A stretch of DNA of 64,000 nt from CAWJMD01 sp963845675 (GCA_963845675.1 CAWJSX010000001.1:1922001-1986000); one strand, 5' to 3'; positions 34,053 through 44,836 are shown, numbered from the stretch's first letter. A program made the numbers and translations. Notes: a model not told the origin generated them from the sequence alone.

Positions 34053-34649
34053 GTGGACCGCCGCTGCGAGGTGCTCGACTGGGCCCGGGCCACCGGCGGA
34101 CTGGTGCTGGAGGACGACTACGACGGCGAGTTCCGTTACGACGTCTCGCCGCTGCCCGCACTGCGCTCGATGCCCGGCGCGGCCGAGCACGTCGTCTACC
34201 TCGGCACCGCCTCGAAGGTGCTCTCGCCGTCGCTGCGTCTGGCCTGGGCGGTCGTGCCCGACCGGCTGCGGGACGACGTCGAGCGCCGGGTCCGCGCGCA
34301 CGGCCTCGCGGTCGACGTCGTCGGTGCACGGGCGCTGGCCGAGCTGGTCTCGTCCGGGCCCTGGCCCGGCACCTGGCGCGGGCGTCGCGGCACTACGCGG
34401 GCGTCTCGGAGCGCGCAGCCGCGCTCGGCGTCGCGGGTCGAGCCCCTCAGCGCCTACGCCACCGACGACGACCGGTCCGGCCTGGTCATCGGGTACGGCG
34501 GGCTCCCGCGCGGCCAGGCCGACGAGGTGGTGCGCCTGGTGTCCGAGGCGGTGCGCACCCCCCCACGCCCCGCGAGTGTGAGCCCCACGCGCAACCCACC
34601 GCGCGTGTCGCGCACGAGGCTCACACTCGCGCTGGAGGAGCCGCGCTGA
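34053..34649 (+). pseudogene. 5'-truncated, frameshifted MocR/PdxR-type regulator remnant
   Basis: From 34053 the frame reads as the middle of an aminotransferase-like MocR domain (VLDWARATGGLVLEDDYDGE, YLGTASKVLSPSLRLAW with the PLP-site Lys). It has no winged helix and no upstream half. At about 34350 sense moves to a second frame (ALARHLARASRHYAGVSE). Near 34435 it moves to a third (VEPLSAYATDDDRSG), ending around 34555. The 5' truncation and two shifts make it non-functional. The 206 bp upstream (33847-34052) contain no complete gene; a minus-strand stretch there (IVEDNDFGRAVFYQSW) may be a relic I cannot identify. Confidence 0.7.
34571..34631. terminator. Long bidirectional hairpin between convergent genes
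   Basis: Perfect 14-bp arms CGCGAGTGTGAGCC (34571-34584) and its complement (34618-34631). A nested CACGCGC/GCGCGTG hairpin (34586-34592 / 34601-34607) lies within the loop. It separates the MocR remnant from the convergent GH3 gene, and its right arm includes the GH3 stop codon. Confidence 0.55.
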
Positions 34650-37021
34650 GGCGGCACGACCCGCGCACGTCACCGAGGCCCCGGGCCACGACCAGCTCGC
34701 CGTCGTCGGACAGCGGGACCCAGCCGTCTCCGCCCCAGCGCCGCCAGACCCGCGGGTCGCACCGGACCGTCGCCGTCGCCGACGCCCCTGCCGCCACCGC
34801 GACCCGGGCCCAGCCCACCAGCCGGACCGGCTGGTCGGCCTCGACCGGGCGGTAGTAGACCTGCACCACCTCGGAGGAGTCGCGGTGCGCCGTGTTGGTC
34901 ACCTCGACCTCGACCACCACGGCGTCGTCCTGCCGCTCGGCGGTCGGCGTCCCGTACCCCCAGGTGGCGAGGCCGAGGCCGTGGCCGAGCCAGAACGCCG
35001 GTGCCGCAGCGCGTCCGGCGTCGTAACCGCGGTAGCCGACGAACGAGCCGTCGGTGTACTCCAGCGCGCCGTCGGTCGGGACGACGTCCCAGGCGGGCGC
35101 GGCGCCGTCCGCCGACGGGAAGCTGGTGACGAGCCGGCCGGCCGGCTCGATCCGTCCGAGCAGGGCCTCGGCGACCGCGTGCCCGCCCTCCTGGCCCGGC
35201 AGCCCGACCCACAGCACGGCGTCGACCTCGTCGAGCCACGGCATCAGCACCGGCGTCGCCGAGTTGACGACGACGACCGTCCGCGGTGCGGCCCCGGCCA
35301 CGACCCGGACCAGCGCGTCCTGGTCGCCGGGGAGCTCGAGCGTGGTCTTGTCGGCCGCCTCGGTCTCCTGCTCCTCGGTGAGGCCGACGACGACGACCGC
35401 GACGTCGCAGCCCTCGGCCTCGTGCGCGGCCTCGGCGAGCACGTCCGCGAGGGGACGCGGGGCGGGCCGGGCCACGAGGGCGAAGCGCCCGAAACCCGTG
35501 GCGGGTACCGCGACCTCGGCCTCGATCTCGAGCTCGCCGGTGGCGACGTCGGTCGTCCAGGCCGGCGGACGCAGCAGCGCCTCGCCCGGGTCTGCACCGG
35601 TGAGGCCGAGCTCGACCTCGTGGGTCTCGCCGTCCACCCGCACCGACCAGCCACCGACGCCGAGGACGCCGACCCGGGCCGCGCCGTCGACCCGCACCCG
35701 GGCGCTGAGCACCGCCCGGGTGGGCAGCTCCGGCAGGTCGTCGTCGAAGCCGAAGGTGGCTGAGCTCGACGGGACGTGCGCGTCCGAGAGCAAGGACCCG
35801 TCGGCCGCGTACGCGCGCACCCGCATGCCCTGCTCACCGGTCTTCGGGTCGGCGAGGACCGAGACCTCGGCAGGGACCGGACGGTCGCGCACCTCCACGC
35901 CGTCGACGACGGTGAGCGCGTCGACCCGCTCGCCGAGGCCCTGGGCGATCGACACCTGGTGCGGCGGCGTGACCTGCGCGGAACCGCCTCCCATGCAGAT
36001 GGTCTCGATCGCGTGCCGCCCGAACAGGCCGACCTGGAGACCGGGGTCGAGGGGCAGTACACCGTCGTTGGTCAGCACGGTGGCCGCCGCCGCCGCGAGG
36101 CGGACCAGCTGCTCGCGCCGGGCCGGGTCGGTCGGGACGGGGACCTCGCGCCAGGCGCGCTCCACGTCCAGGGCGCCGACCCGCTCGGCGAGCAGCAGCA
36201 GCCGGGTCAGGTGGTCGTCGACCACCGCCTCGTCGACCTCGCCGCTGCGGACGGCCGCGACCAGCGCCACGCCCCACGGGCCGTCGGGGCCGGGCATGAC
36301 CAGGTCGAGGCCGCCGTTGGCCGCAGCACCGGCGGAGGTGGTGGCGAACCAGTCGGACATGACCAGCCCGGACCAGCCCCACTCGTCCTTGAGCACCTCG
36401 CTGTTGACGTGCGCCTGCTCGGTCGCGGGCACGCCGTTGACGTCGTTGTAGGCCGCCATCACCGACCACGGGTCGGCGTCCTGCACCGCGATCTCGAACG
36501 GCAGCAGGTAGGTCTCGCGCAGGGTCGCCTCGTCGACGACGCTGTTCACGGTCGTGCGCTCGGTCTCGGACTCGTTGGCCACCAGGTGCTTCAGGCACGC
36601 GCCGACCCGGCGGCCCTGCAGTCCGCGGACGTACGCGGCGGCGAGACGACCGGTCAGCAGCGGGTCCTCGGAGTACGCCTCGAACAGCCGACCGCCGAGC
36701 GGGCGTGCGGTGCAGGTTGATCGTCGGGCCGAGCACCACGTGGATGTGCTGGCGCTCGGCCTCGTCCGCCAGCAGCTCGCCGACCTCGTGGGCGACGTCC
36801 TCGTCCCAGGACTGCGCCAGCAGGGTCGCGTTCGGCAGCAGCGCCACCTCGCCGCCGCCCACGAACTTCAGGCCGCGCACCCCGGTCGGGCCGTCGGAGA
36901 AGGCCATCGGCGTCAGGCCGAGTCGTTCCTCCCCCCGCAGGGTGAACATGTCGGCCCCGGTCAGGAGCCGGACCTTGTCCTCGAGCGGGAGAGCGGCGAT
37001 GCGTCCGGTGGCGTCCACCAC
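34621..37021 (-). pseudogene. bglX: GH3 beta-glucosidase with PA14 insert, one-base frame disruption
   Basis: The start at GTG 37021 gives EDKVRLLTGADMFTLRG, then the sugar-site segment SDGPTGVRG and VVLGPTINLHRTP. Near 36700 an extra C shifts frame; beyond it the chain continues as GGRLFEAYSEDPLL, KHLVANESETER and the nucleophile VMSDWFATT. Removing one base gives a 799-aa enzyme. A PA14-like beta insert lies at about residues 395-530, and the C-terminal fibronectin-like domain (VTNTAHRDSSEVVQVY) is present. It hydrolyses terminal beta-D-glucosyl residues. It lies downstream of a sugar ABC transporter cluster with the same kind of damage. Confidence 0.82.
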
Positions 37022-37483
37022 GTCACGCTAGCCCGGCCGGGCCGGGACCGGGAGGCTCAGACGCCGACGGTCAGGGTCGCGGTGCACCCGTCCGCGACCG
37101 AGCCGGTCATGGCCGCGAGCTGCCTCTCGCCCTCGTCGTCGGCGAAGACCATGTCGCTGCTGAGCGAGACCTGGCTCAGGTCGACCTGGGCCACCGTGAG
37201 CCGGCACCTCAGGACGCTGGAGTGGCCGGCCTGGTCCGCGTCGTCGAGGGGCCGCTGGGCGCGAACGTCTGTACCAGCTCGACAGGGTCCGGCTCGACGT
37301 GGTCGCCGGCACCTGGATCGGGCCCTTCCGCTGACCTGTCCCGACCACGGCGTCGGAGCCCGAGCGGTTCCTCCGAGCGGTACGTCGCACCCGGCGCGAG
37401 CGGCGCTGCGCTGGAGGTGCTCTCGACGACCGTTGCGAACCCCGCGAGGTGGCTGCGATGACCTAGCGGCGAGACCGGCAGCC
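37022..37483. other. Degenerate stretch with no supportable gene
   Basis: About 460 bp between the GH3 start and the hydrolase fragment. Short protein-like pieces appear in different frames on both strands (for example minus-strand VDLSQVSLSSDMVFADDEGE ending at 37057, and plus-strand LDRVRLDVVAGTWIGPFR ending near 37333). None forms a gene with a start and family match. It looks like scrambled remnants or indel-damaged sequence. Confidence 0.5.
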
Positions 37484-37665
37484 TCAGGCCGGTGGGCCGA
37501 CCCGGGAGCGCCGGTCCGCCACCACGCCCCAGACGCCGGGGGCGAGCCGAGCCCGATATGGGTGGAGACGACCTCCACGTGCTCCACGTCGCCGGAGAAG
37601 CGATCCACCCACGACTCCCAGGCCACGTCGGCGTCGCGGCGGGTGGACAGCTGCGGGCCGTTCGC
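37484..37665 (-). pseudogene. C-terminal fragment of an alpha/beta hydrolase
   Basis: Immediately after the permease stop, the minus strand reads RDADVAWESWVDRFSGDVEH then VEVVSTHIGLG. This is the His-containing end of an alpha/beta-hydrolase domain (catalytic His in the THIGLG-type motif). It shifts frame to APGVWGVVADR before a stop at 37484. The N-terminal nine-tenths of the enzyme are missing. Confidence 0.5.
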
Positions 37666-38551
37666 TCACTTCACCCCCGCGCTGACCACGCTCTGCACGA
37701 AGTAGCGCTGCAGGAAGAGGAACAGGATGACGATCGGGGTCACGACGAGCACGGCGCCCGCCAGCAGCAGCCCGTAGTTCGTCGCCTCCTGTCCCTTCGA
37801 GAACAGCGTCAGCGCGATCGGGAGCGTGTACGTCCTCTCACTCTGCGCCGCGACCAGCGGCCACAGGAAGTTGTTCCACGACATGAGGAACGTGAGGATG
37901 GAGAGCGTGGCGATCGGCGCGCCCGGACAACGGCAGGATGATCGTGAAGAAGATGCGACCCTCCTTGGCGCCGTCGAGGCGCGCGGCCTCCAGCAGCGTG
38001 TCCGGGATCCCCATGATGAACTGGCGCATGAGGAACACCCCGAGCGGGGTGACAAGGAACGGCAGGAACAGCCCGGGCAGGGTGTTCACCAGCCCCAGCT
38101 TGCTCACCAGCACGAACAGCGGCACGAAGGTGACCGTGCCCGGCACCATGAGGGTGACCATGACGAGGGTGAACAGGACCTTCTTGCCGGGGAACTCCAT
38201 CTTCGCCATCGCGTAGCCGACCATCGAGCAGAAGACCACGTTCCCGGCCACGGTGGCGACGGCCACGATGAGGCTCGTGACGAAGAATTGCTGGATGTTC
38301 AGGTCCTGGAACCACTGCAGGTAGTTGTCGAAGGTGAGCTCCTGCGGCACCAGGCCGGTGGGGTTTCGCAGCAGCTCGCCTTCGGTCTTCAACGAGTTGA
38401 TGATCATGATGACGAACGGCGTGACAGAAGGCCACGACACCGACGGTCAGCATGACGTACGTGAACGCCTGCAGTGGCCGGGTGTCGTCCATCCCGCTGG
38501 TGACGACGCCGTCGCTTCTGTGGAACTCGCGACCACACTGGTTAGTGACAT
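37666..38551 (-). pseudogene. Sugar ABC permease (MalG-type) with frame disruptions
   Basis: The start at ATG 38551 has GAGAGGACGAC upstream. Sense moves between frames near 38500, 38430 and 37930. In order the pieces read MDDTRPLQAFTYVMLTVGVV, then PFVIMIINSLKTEGELLRNP with helices and EAARLDGAKEGRIFFTIILP (EAA loop), then IATLSILTFLMSWNNFLWPL to VVSAGVK at 37666. Corrected, it is a normal permease of about 294 aa. Two of the shifts are clearly one extra base. It lies 9 nt after the first permease and belongs to a CUT1 importer without its own ATPase. Confidence 0.78.
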
Positions 38552-38560
38552 GTCGTCCTC

Positions 38561-39487
38561 TCAATCCTTGGAGCGCAGCACTCGGAATTGCACGAGAGCC
38601 AGCAGCGCGATGACGACGAACAGCACGTACGACCCCGCCGAGGCGGTGCCGTAGTTGCCGAAACCGAACTGGTTGTAGACGAAGTAGGTCACCGACAGGG
38701 TTGAGTCCAGCGGGCCCCCGTTCGTCATGATGAACGGTTCCTCGAAGAACTGCAGGTAGCCCACCGAGGTCAGGATCGCTCCAAGCAACAGCGTCGGTCG
38801 CATGAGGGGAAGGGTGATGTGGATGAAGCGCTGCCAGATGCGAGACACCGTCGAGCGCCGACGCTTCTTTCATCTCGGGTGCGATGGTCTGGAGTCCCGC
38901 GAGGAAGATGATCATCAGCGTGCCCACGTTGCGCCACATCTGCCATGAGGATCAGCGCCGGCATTGCCCAGAAGGTATCGTTCAGCCAGTTCGGCCCGGT
39001 CGATCCCGAAGACAGCGAGGAATGCGTTGATCACGCCGTCGTTCTGCAGCAGGAAGCGCCATACGACAGCTACTGCGACGATCGAGGTGACGACCGGCAG
39101 ATAGAAGCCGACACGGTACACCGCCCGGAACTTCGAAATGCCGGTGTTGAGGGCGAGCGCCAGCAGCAGCGCCACCGCCATGGTCAGTGGAATCCCGACG
39201 ATCACGAAGTAGAACGTGACGCCCAGCGACTTGATGAATTGAGGGTTGCTGAAGAGCTTGGCGTACTGGTCCAGGCCGACGAAGGCGACCGCGAGCGGGC
39301 TCTGGACGTCGCTGGCCCTGAAGTCCGTGAACGACATCGCGAACGACGAGAGGATCGGGACCAGCATGAAGACGCCGAAGAACACCATGAAAGGGAGTGC
39401 GAATCCCCACGCGACGAAGGCCTGCCGCCGGGCGCTTTTGGACGCCCGGCGGCTCACCTTTGCGCCGCTCAGCTGAACGGCGCTCAT
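38561..39487 (-). pseudogene. Sugar ABC permease (MalF-type) with three one-base insertions
   Basis: ATG 39487 begins MSAVQLSGAKVSRRASK, then FVAWGFALPFMVFFGVFMLV and five further helices. One extra base each near 38985 (before NWLNDTFWAMPALILM), 38940 (before MWRNVGTLMIIFLAGLQT) and 38850 (within EASALDG-SRIWQRFIHI, the EAA loop) splits the reading. The end is NQFGFGNYGTASAGSYVLFV to a TGA at 38561. Corrected length is 307 aa, normal for the family. Its start is 1 nt from the binding-protein stop. Confidence 0.8.
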
Positions 39488-39488
39488 C

Positions 39489-40781
39489 TCACTGTCCAGT
39501 CCCGATCGACTCGGCGGTTGCCTGCAGACTCTTCATTGTCGCGTCCGGATCGGCGCCGGCACGAACGATCTGCTCCAGCGCCTTGTCGGCCTGCGCGCTG
39601 ACCTGGGTCCACGTGGAGATCGTGGGCGGCGAACTTGTGTCAGCCAGCTGCGTCGCCGAGGACGCTCATCAGCGGGTCATCTGACCAACGAAGGGTCATC
39701 CCACGCGCTTTCCACGGCCGGCAAGTCGCCGACGGTCTGCTGCCAGCGCACCTGCACGTCGGGCTGGCTCAGCCATCTGGCGAACTTCCAGGCGGCGTCG
39801 GGGTTCTTGCCGTTCTTGAAGACGACCAGGTTCGATCCACCGGTGAAGCTCGTCGATGACTTGCTCTCAGGAACCCGCATGACACCGATCTTGTCCCTGT
39901 AGGCTTCGCCGCCACCGGCCGCGGTGAGCGACCCGATCAGACTCGGTCCACCCGTCAGGACCGGAGTCTTGCCGCTGACGAACTGCGACTCGCCGCTACC
40001 GGCTCCGGTCTCGGCGTTGGGATTCGCGATGCCCTCAGTGAAGAAGGACTCGTAGTACTCCATCGCTTCGACCCACTCGGGCGTGTCCAGGGTCCACGCG
40101 TCTGGTCCGCGTCGGTGAGCTCCGCCCCGTTCGACCAGGGGAACATCAGCATGCTCTGGAACGAGTCGGTGCCGCTCGACGGAAGCCCGACTCCGTATTC
40201 CGCGCCGGCCTTGGTCTGGAGCGCCTTGGTGAACGACTTGAACTCGTCCCACGTCGTCGCCCCGTCAGGGAAGCCCACCGTCTCGGCGAGATCCTTGCGG
40301 AAGTAGAAGACGCGCGTGTCGACGTACCACGGCACGCCGAGCAGCTGATCGCCGACCTTGTTCGTGCCCAGGGATCCTTCGAAGAACGCCGGACGTGTCG
40401 ATGCCGTCAGGCACCTGAACGAAGGCATCGCTGAAGTCCGCCATCCAGGTCGTGCCCATCTGAGCCATGTCAGGTGTGGTGCCTGCGGCGATCGCGGTCT
40501 GGTACTTGTTGTGCGCAGCGTCCCAGGGCAACGCGGTGACATTGATCTTGAGATCCGGGTTGAGCTTCGTGAACTCCTCGGCGAACGCTGGCAACGCGGC
40601 CGCTTCGTCCGCCTGCGCCCAGATATTGAGTTCGCCCGTCGCGGGCTGGTCGTCCAGCACGGCGGTGGGCGCTGCTTCGCCACCGGTGGTCGTGTCGGCG
40701 CGACCACAGGCGGTCAGCACCATTCCAGCAGCCAGCGCCACCGCGACGGCGGCTCGTCTCGATCGCTTCGTCTGTGAACAT
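39489..40781 (-). pseudogene. Sugar ABC solute-binding lipoprotein with multiple frame disruptions
   Basis: A likely ATG at 40781 (AGAGGACAAGG before it) is out of register by one base with the lipoprotein signal KRSRRAAVAVALAAGMVLTACG. The mature part reads ELNIWAQADEAAALPAFAEE and MAQMGTTWMADFSDAFVQVP. After a shift near 40390 it continues as FFEGSLGTNKVGDQLLGVPW, after another near 40100 as LDTPEWVEAMEYYESFF, and after two near 39685 and 39640 it ends with TISTWTQVSAQADKALEQIV and TGQ-stop at 39489. Each piece is a good family-1 binding protein. It would deliver an oligosaccharide to the two permeases. Confidence 0.78.
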
Positions 40782-40832
40782 CCTTGTCCTCTCGGCTGGT
40801 ATGGGTCGGTCTGTTCGACGCATAGATCTAGT

Positions 40833-40865
40833 GACGGAATATATGCCGTCGACGGTCGACCCGTC
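40833..40865. promoter_or_regulatory. Candidate ROK-repressor operator, two GACGG/CCGTC palindromes
   Basis: GACGGAATATATGCCGTC (40833-40850, an 18-bp palindrome with one mismatched pair) is followed at once by GACGG-N5-CCGTC (40851-40865). They lie 52-84 bp before the binding-protein start, in the 215-bp gap downstream of the ROK gene. NagC/Mlc-type ROK repressors bind AT-centred palindromes in this position. Confidence 0.5.
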
Positions 40866-40996
40866 AAGAGGTCGCGGTCACGATTGTCGAAGCCGAGGGC
40901 GTTCCCGTGCGGTCGGGCTCAGGGGTGGCTGACCTCGTTCCCGGTCGCGGATCGGCGGGGCGGTTTCCGACCGGCGGCCAGGCGCTCAGTGCGCCG

Positions 40997-42225
40997 TCAC
41001 GGAAGGAGGCGTCGATGTGCGTGGTCAAGGGCGTACCGCACGGCGCCTGCCGCGACGGCCTGACCCTGGAGCCCTGAGCGGGCGAGGCTTGGCGGCTCGC
41101 TCTGCATCAGCGTCGCCAGCCTGCGCCGGACGGGCTCGAGGATCGCCTCGGCGTCGCGAGGGACTTCGCAGCCGAACACGACGATGTCAGGGTCGAGCAG
41201 GGTGGCCACGACGGCCGTGACCCGCGCCAGGCGATCCGCCACGGCGTCAATGATCGTGCGCGCCACCGGGTCCCCGTCGAGCGCGGCATCGAAGACCGCG
41301 TTGGCCTCCCGGGCGCGCTTGCCTCGCTCGGGAGTCGTCGCGGCCTCACCGGCGAGCTTCGTCGAGGTGATCCTGATTCGGTCCGCTTCGCTCACCTGCT
41401 CGAGAAGGTGAGCGATGAGGGGCACGATGCCGCGGGTGCCACGCCCACCTTCGAGGAGCGACACGAACTCCATCTGCCCCGCGAAGCCATTGCTGCCCCT
41501 GATGGTGCGCCCGGAGTCGATGATCCCCGCCCCGTACCGTTCCTCGACGAGCAGAAGGACCACGCTGTCGGCGCCCTGGGCGACTCCCGCGCCACCGTTC
41601 GCCGACGACGGCGAGATCTGCATCGTTGTCGGCGAGCACCGCCCAGGCCCGGCCGGAGCTGAAGGCCTCGACCACGTTGGTTCCCGGAAGTCCCGGAACT
41701 CTCGTGGCACCTCCGGCAACGCCGTTGAGGTCCACGGGAGCGGGAACACCGACCGCGAGCGTCGTGACCAGCCGGGCGTCGACGCCCGACTCGGCCACCA
41801 GGTCGTCGATGATGCGCTTCGCATGCTCGATCAGGTCGGTGACCGGCCGGGTCGGGTCGGCACTCTCCACGTGCCGCGGACGCGACGATGTCCCCCCGCA
41901 GGTCGCACAGCTGGGCGACGATCCGCTCAGGTCCGAGCTCGATTCCGACGACGAAGCCCGCGCGTTCGTTGAACGCGAACGTCCGTGACGGACGCCCCAC
42001 CCCGGTCGCCGATCGCGGCGCGGTCGACTCCGTCTCGATCACCAGGCCCAGCCCGATCAGCTCGTCGCACAGGGCGTGCACGGTCTGCCTCGACAGACCG
42101 GTGCGGGCCATCAGGCCGGCCGCGGTAATCGGGTCGCTCGCGTCTCGCAGGACCTCGAGGACGCTTCCCATGTTGTGGCGTCGCTGCCGCAGGGGCATCC
42201 CGGCGAGCTGTTTGGTGGTGCTCAC
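40997..42225 (-). pseudogene. ROK-family transcriptional repressor with two one-base insertions
   Basis: GTG 42225 (GAGGAG nine bases upstream) begins an N-terminal winged helix (AAGLMARTGLSRQTVHALCDEL). The ROK sugar-kinase-like domain starts with FVVGIELGPERIVAQLCDL. An extra base near 41880 and another near 41610 shift frame. Between them lies VPAPVDLNGVAGGATRVPG; after them come GSNGFAGQMEFVSLLEGGRG and the C-terminal LLDPDIVVFGCEVPRD. The usual ROK zinc-site HxGH/CxCGxxGC signature is not evident, common in regulatory members. Corrected length is 408 aa. It sits between the transporter genes and the divergent GH3 gene and probably controls both. Confidence 0.8.
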
Positions 42226-42260
42226 TGACGCGTGCTCCTCACGACCTGGAACCGGACCCT

Positions 42261-42288
42261 GCCTTGCCTTGCCTTGCCTTGCCTTGCC
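42261..42288. repeat. Pentanucleotide repeat (GCCTT)5 upstream of the ROK gene
   Basis: Five perfect tandem GCCTT units plus GCC lie 36 bp before the ROK start, inside the 179-bp divergent promoter region shared with the GH3 gene at 42405. Unit number changes by slippage would alter promoter spacing by 5 bp per step. Confidence 0.85.
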
Positions 42289-42404
42289 CGGAGGCTAGGT
42301 GGCCGCCCTTGGGCGCGCGGGTCCGACCCCTTGTGCGGGCGAGACCAACAGGAAATGATACCGGGCATGGATCTATTTGACGAAGTCAGTGTCGGCGGTC
42401 TCCT

Positions 42405-44700
42405 GTGACGAGTCCGGCGCCCTACCAGGACGCGTCGTCGCCGATCGAGGTCCGGCTGGAGGACCTGCTGGGCCGGATGACCGTGCCGGAGAAGGTCGGG
42501 CAGATGATGCAGCTGGACGCGAACCGGGCGGATCTGGACGACCTGATCTCGACACCGGCTCGTCGGTTCGCTCCTGCACGTCGGGCGGCGGATGGACGAG
42601 GCGATCGACCTCGCGGCCGGCACCCGACTGGGGATCCCGCTGCTCGACCGCGGACGACTGCATCCACGGCCACTCGTTCTGGCCGGGGGCGACCATCTTC
42701 CCGACCCAGCTGGCGATGGCGTGCTCGTGGGACGCGGCGCTGGTCGAGCGGGCCGCGCGCGCGACGGCGGTGGAGATCGCCGCGACGGGGGTCCACTGGA
42801 CGTTCTCGCCGGTCCTGTGCATCACCCGCGACCTGCGCTGGGGTCGGGTGGACGAGACGTTCGGGGAGGACCCGTTCCTCATCGGCGAGCTGGGCGCGGC
42901 GATGATCCGCGGCTACCAGGGCGACGGGCTGGACGACCCGACGGCGGTGCTGGCCTGCGCCAAGCACTTCGCCGGCTACTCCGAGACCCAGGGCGGGCGC
43001 GACGCCAGCGAGGCCGACCTCAGCCGCCGCAAGCTGCGCTCGTGGTTCCTGCCGCCGTTCGAGCGGGCCGTGCAGCGAGGGCTGCCGCACGTTCATGCTC
43101 GGCTACCAGTCGATGGACGGCGTCCCGATCACCGCGAACCGCTGGCTGCTGAACGACGTCCTGAAGGGCGAGTGGGGCTTCACCGGCACGCTGGTCACCG
43201 ACTGGGACAACGTCGGCCGGATGGTGTGGGAGCAGAAGGTCTGCGCCGACCACGTCGAGGCGGCCGCGGTCGCGGTCCGGGCCGGCAACGACCTGGTCAT
43301 GACGACGCCCGACGTTCTTCGAGGGTGCGCAGGAGGCCGTCGCGACCGGGCGGCTGGCCGAGGCCGAGATCGACGAGGCCGTGCGGCGGATCCTGCGGCT
43401 CAAGTTCGAGCTGGGCCTGTTCGAGGACCCGCGGGGCCCGGACGAGTGCACGGCAGGCCGAGGTGATCGGCTGCGCCGAGCACGCCGACCTCAACCTCGA
43501 GCTGGCCCGGCGGTCGCTCGTGCTGCTGCCCAACGACGGCACGCTGCCGCTGGCCGGGGGGCTCGAGGTCGGCGTCGATGGCCGCGCCCTGGCAACCGGC
43601 CGCCCGCGCACGATCGCGGTCGATCGGCCCGAACGCCGACGACCCGCACGTGATGCTCGGCGACTGGGCGGGCTCGTCCGGGCAGGTCGCCTGGATGCCC
43701 GACGGTCACCCGCGCGAGACCGTGCAGACGGTGCTCGACGGATTCCGCGCCGTCGCCCCGCAGGACTGGACCCTGATCACGCGCGCGCGGCGCCGACATC
43801 GAGGTCCTGACGCCCGACCCGGCCGGCGAGTTCTGGCACGACGGCGGGCCGCGCCCGCCGGTCTCCTCCGCCGCCCCCGTCGACCCCGCGATGCTCGCCG
43901 AGGCCGTCGCCGCCGCCGAGGCCGCCGACTACGTGGTCGTCGTCCTCGGCGACACGGTCGCCCTGACCGGTGAGACGCGCTCGACCGCCACCCTGGAACT
44001 GCAGGGCGCACAGGTCGCCCTGCTCGACGCGCGTCGTCGGCGACCGGCACGCCGGTCGTCCTGGTGCTCGTCCAGGGCAAGCCGTCGATCCTCCCACCGT
44101 CGGCGCTGCAGGCCGCAGCGATCATCGAGGCGTTCAACCCCGGGATGCGCGGCGGGCAGGCCGTCGCCGAGCTGGTCCTCGGACTCATCGAGCCCAGCGG
44201 ACGCCTGCCGCTGTCCGTCCCCCGGCACGTCGGCCAGCAGCCGGTGTTCTACAACCAGGTGCGCGGCCAGCACGGCGAGCGGTACGCCGACCTGACCCAG
44301 GATCCCGCAGTTCGTCTTCGGCGACGGGCTCTCGTACACGACCGTCGAGTACAGCGACCTGCGCGTGCAGAACGCGGTCGTCGCACCCGATGGGGTCGTC
44401 CGCGCCGAGGTGACGCTGACCAATACCGGGACCCGCCCGGCGCTCGAGACGGTGCAGGCCTACGTCAGCGACCTGGTCACCAGCGTCACCTGGGCCGACC
44501 AGGAGCTCAAGGCCTGGCGTCAGGTCCATGTCCCGCCGGGCCAGGCCGTGACCGTCACGGTCGAGGTGCCGGCCGCGTCCTGCTCCATCGTCACGGCCGA
44601 CGGTCGCCGCGTCGTCGAGCCCGGCGGCTTCGAGCTGCTCGTCGGCCCCAGCTCGCGCTCGACCGACCTGCTCCGAGCGCGGTTCGAGATCACGGGTTGA
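42405..44700 (+). pseudogene. GH3 exo-beta-glucosidase/xylosidase with about ten one-base insertions
   Basis: GTG 42405 begins MTSPAPYQDASSPIEVRLED then LLGRMTVPEKVGQMMQLD. Pieces in successive frames make a full GH3: ADDCIHGHSFWPGATIFPTQ, ETFGEDPFLIGELGAAMIRG, AKHFAGYSETQGGRDAS, LVTDWDNVG with the nucleophile Asp, LVLLPNDGTLPLAGG, VVVLGDTVALTGE, FNPGMRGGQAVAELVLG and FGDGLSYTTVEYSDL, ending with a fibronectin-like domain. Shifts fall near 42575, 42648, 43085, 43316, 43447, 43622, 43787, 44035, 44048 and 44308, and each fits one extra base. Removing ten bases gives 761 aa, normal for the family, with no in-frame nonsense codon seen. Confidence 0.8.
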
Positions 44701-44728
44701 CGCGGGGCGTCCAGCCGAGAGCCGGTGA

Positions 44729-44836
44729 TCAGGCGAGCAGGCGGGGCTGCAGGCCCGGTGCGTCTGGCTCGAGCGCGTCGGTGAGCTGGTTGAGCGCAGT
44801 GTCCACCCGCTCGACGAAGTCACGGATCGGGTTCAC
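44729..44836 (-). other. Short 35-codon fragment, probable C-terminal relic
   Basis: From a GTG at 44836 the minus strand encodes NPIRDFVERVDTALNQLTDA and ends LQPRLLA-stop. It is amphipathic and protein-like, but there is no ribosome site and it runs into the integrase boundary. It may be the tail of a gene cut by an insertion. Not recognised. Confidence 0.3.

Noticed and set aside
37222..37461. Plus-strand 79-codon ORF beginning MAGLVRVVEGPLG
   Set aside because: Low-complexity Ser/Pro-rich tail, no ribosome site, and competing fragments in other frames; not supportable as a gene.
34621..44700. Programmed ribosomal frameshifting in the GH3/ABC/ROK genes
   Set aside because: More than twenty shifts at unrelated sequences, without slippery heptamers or stable downstream structures in common, cannot all be programmed.
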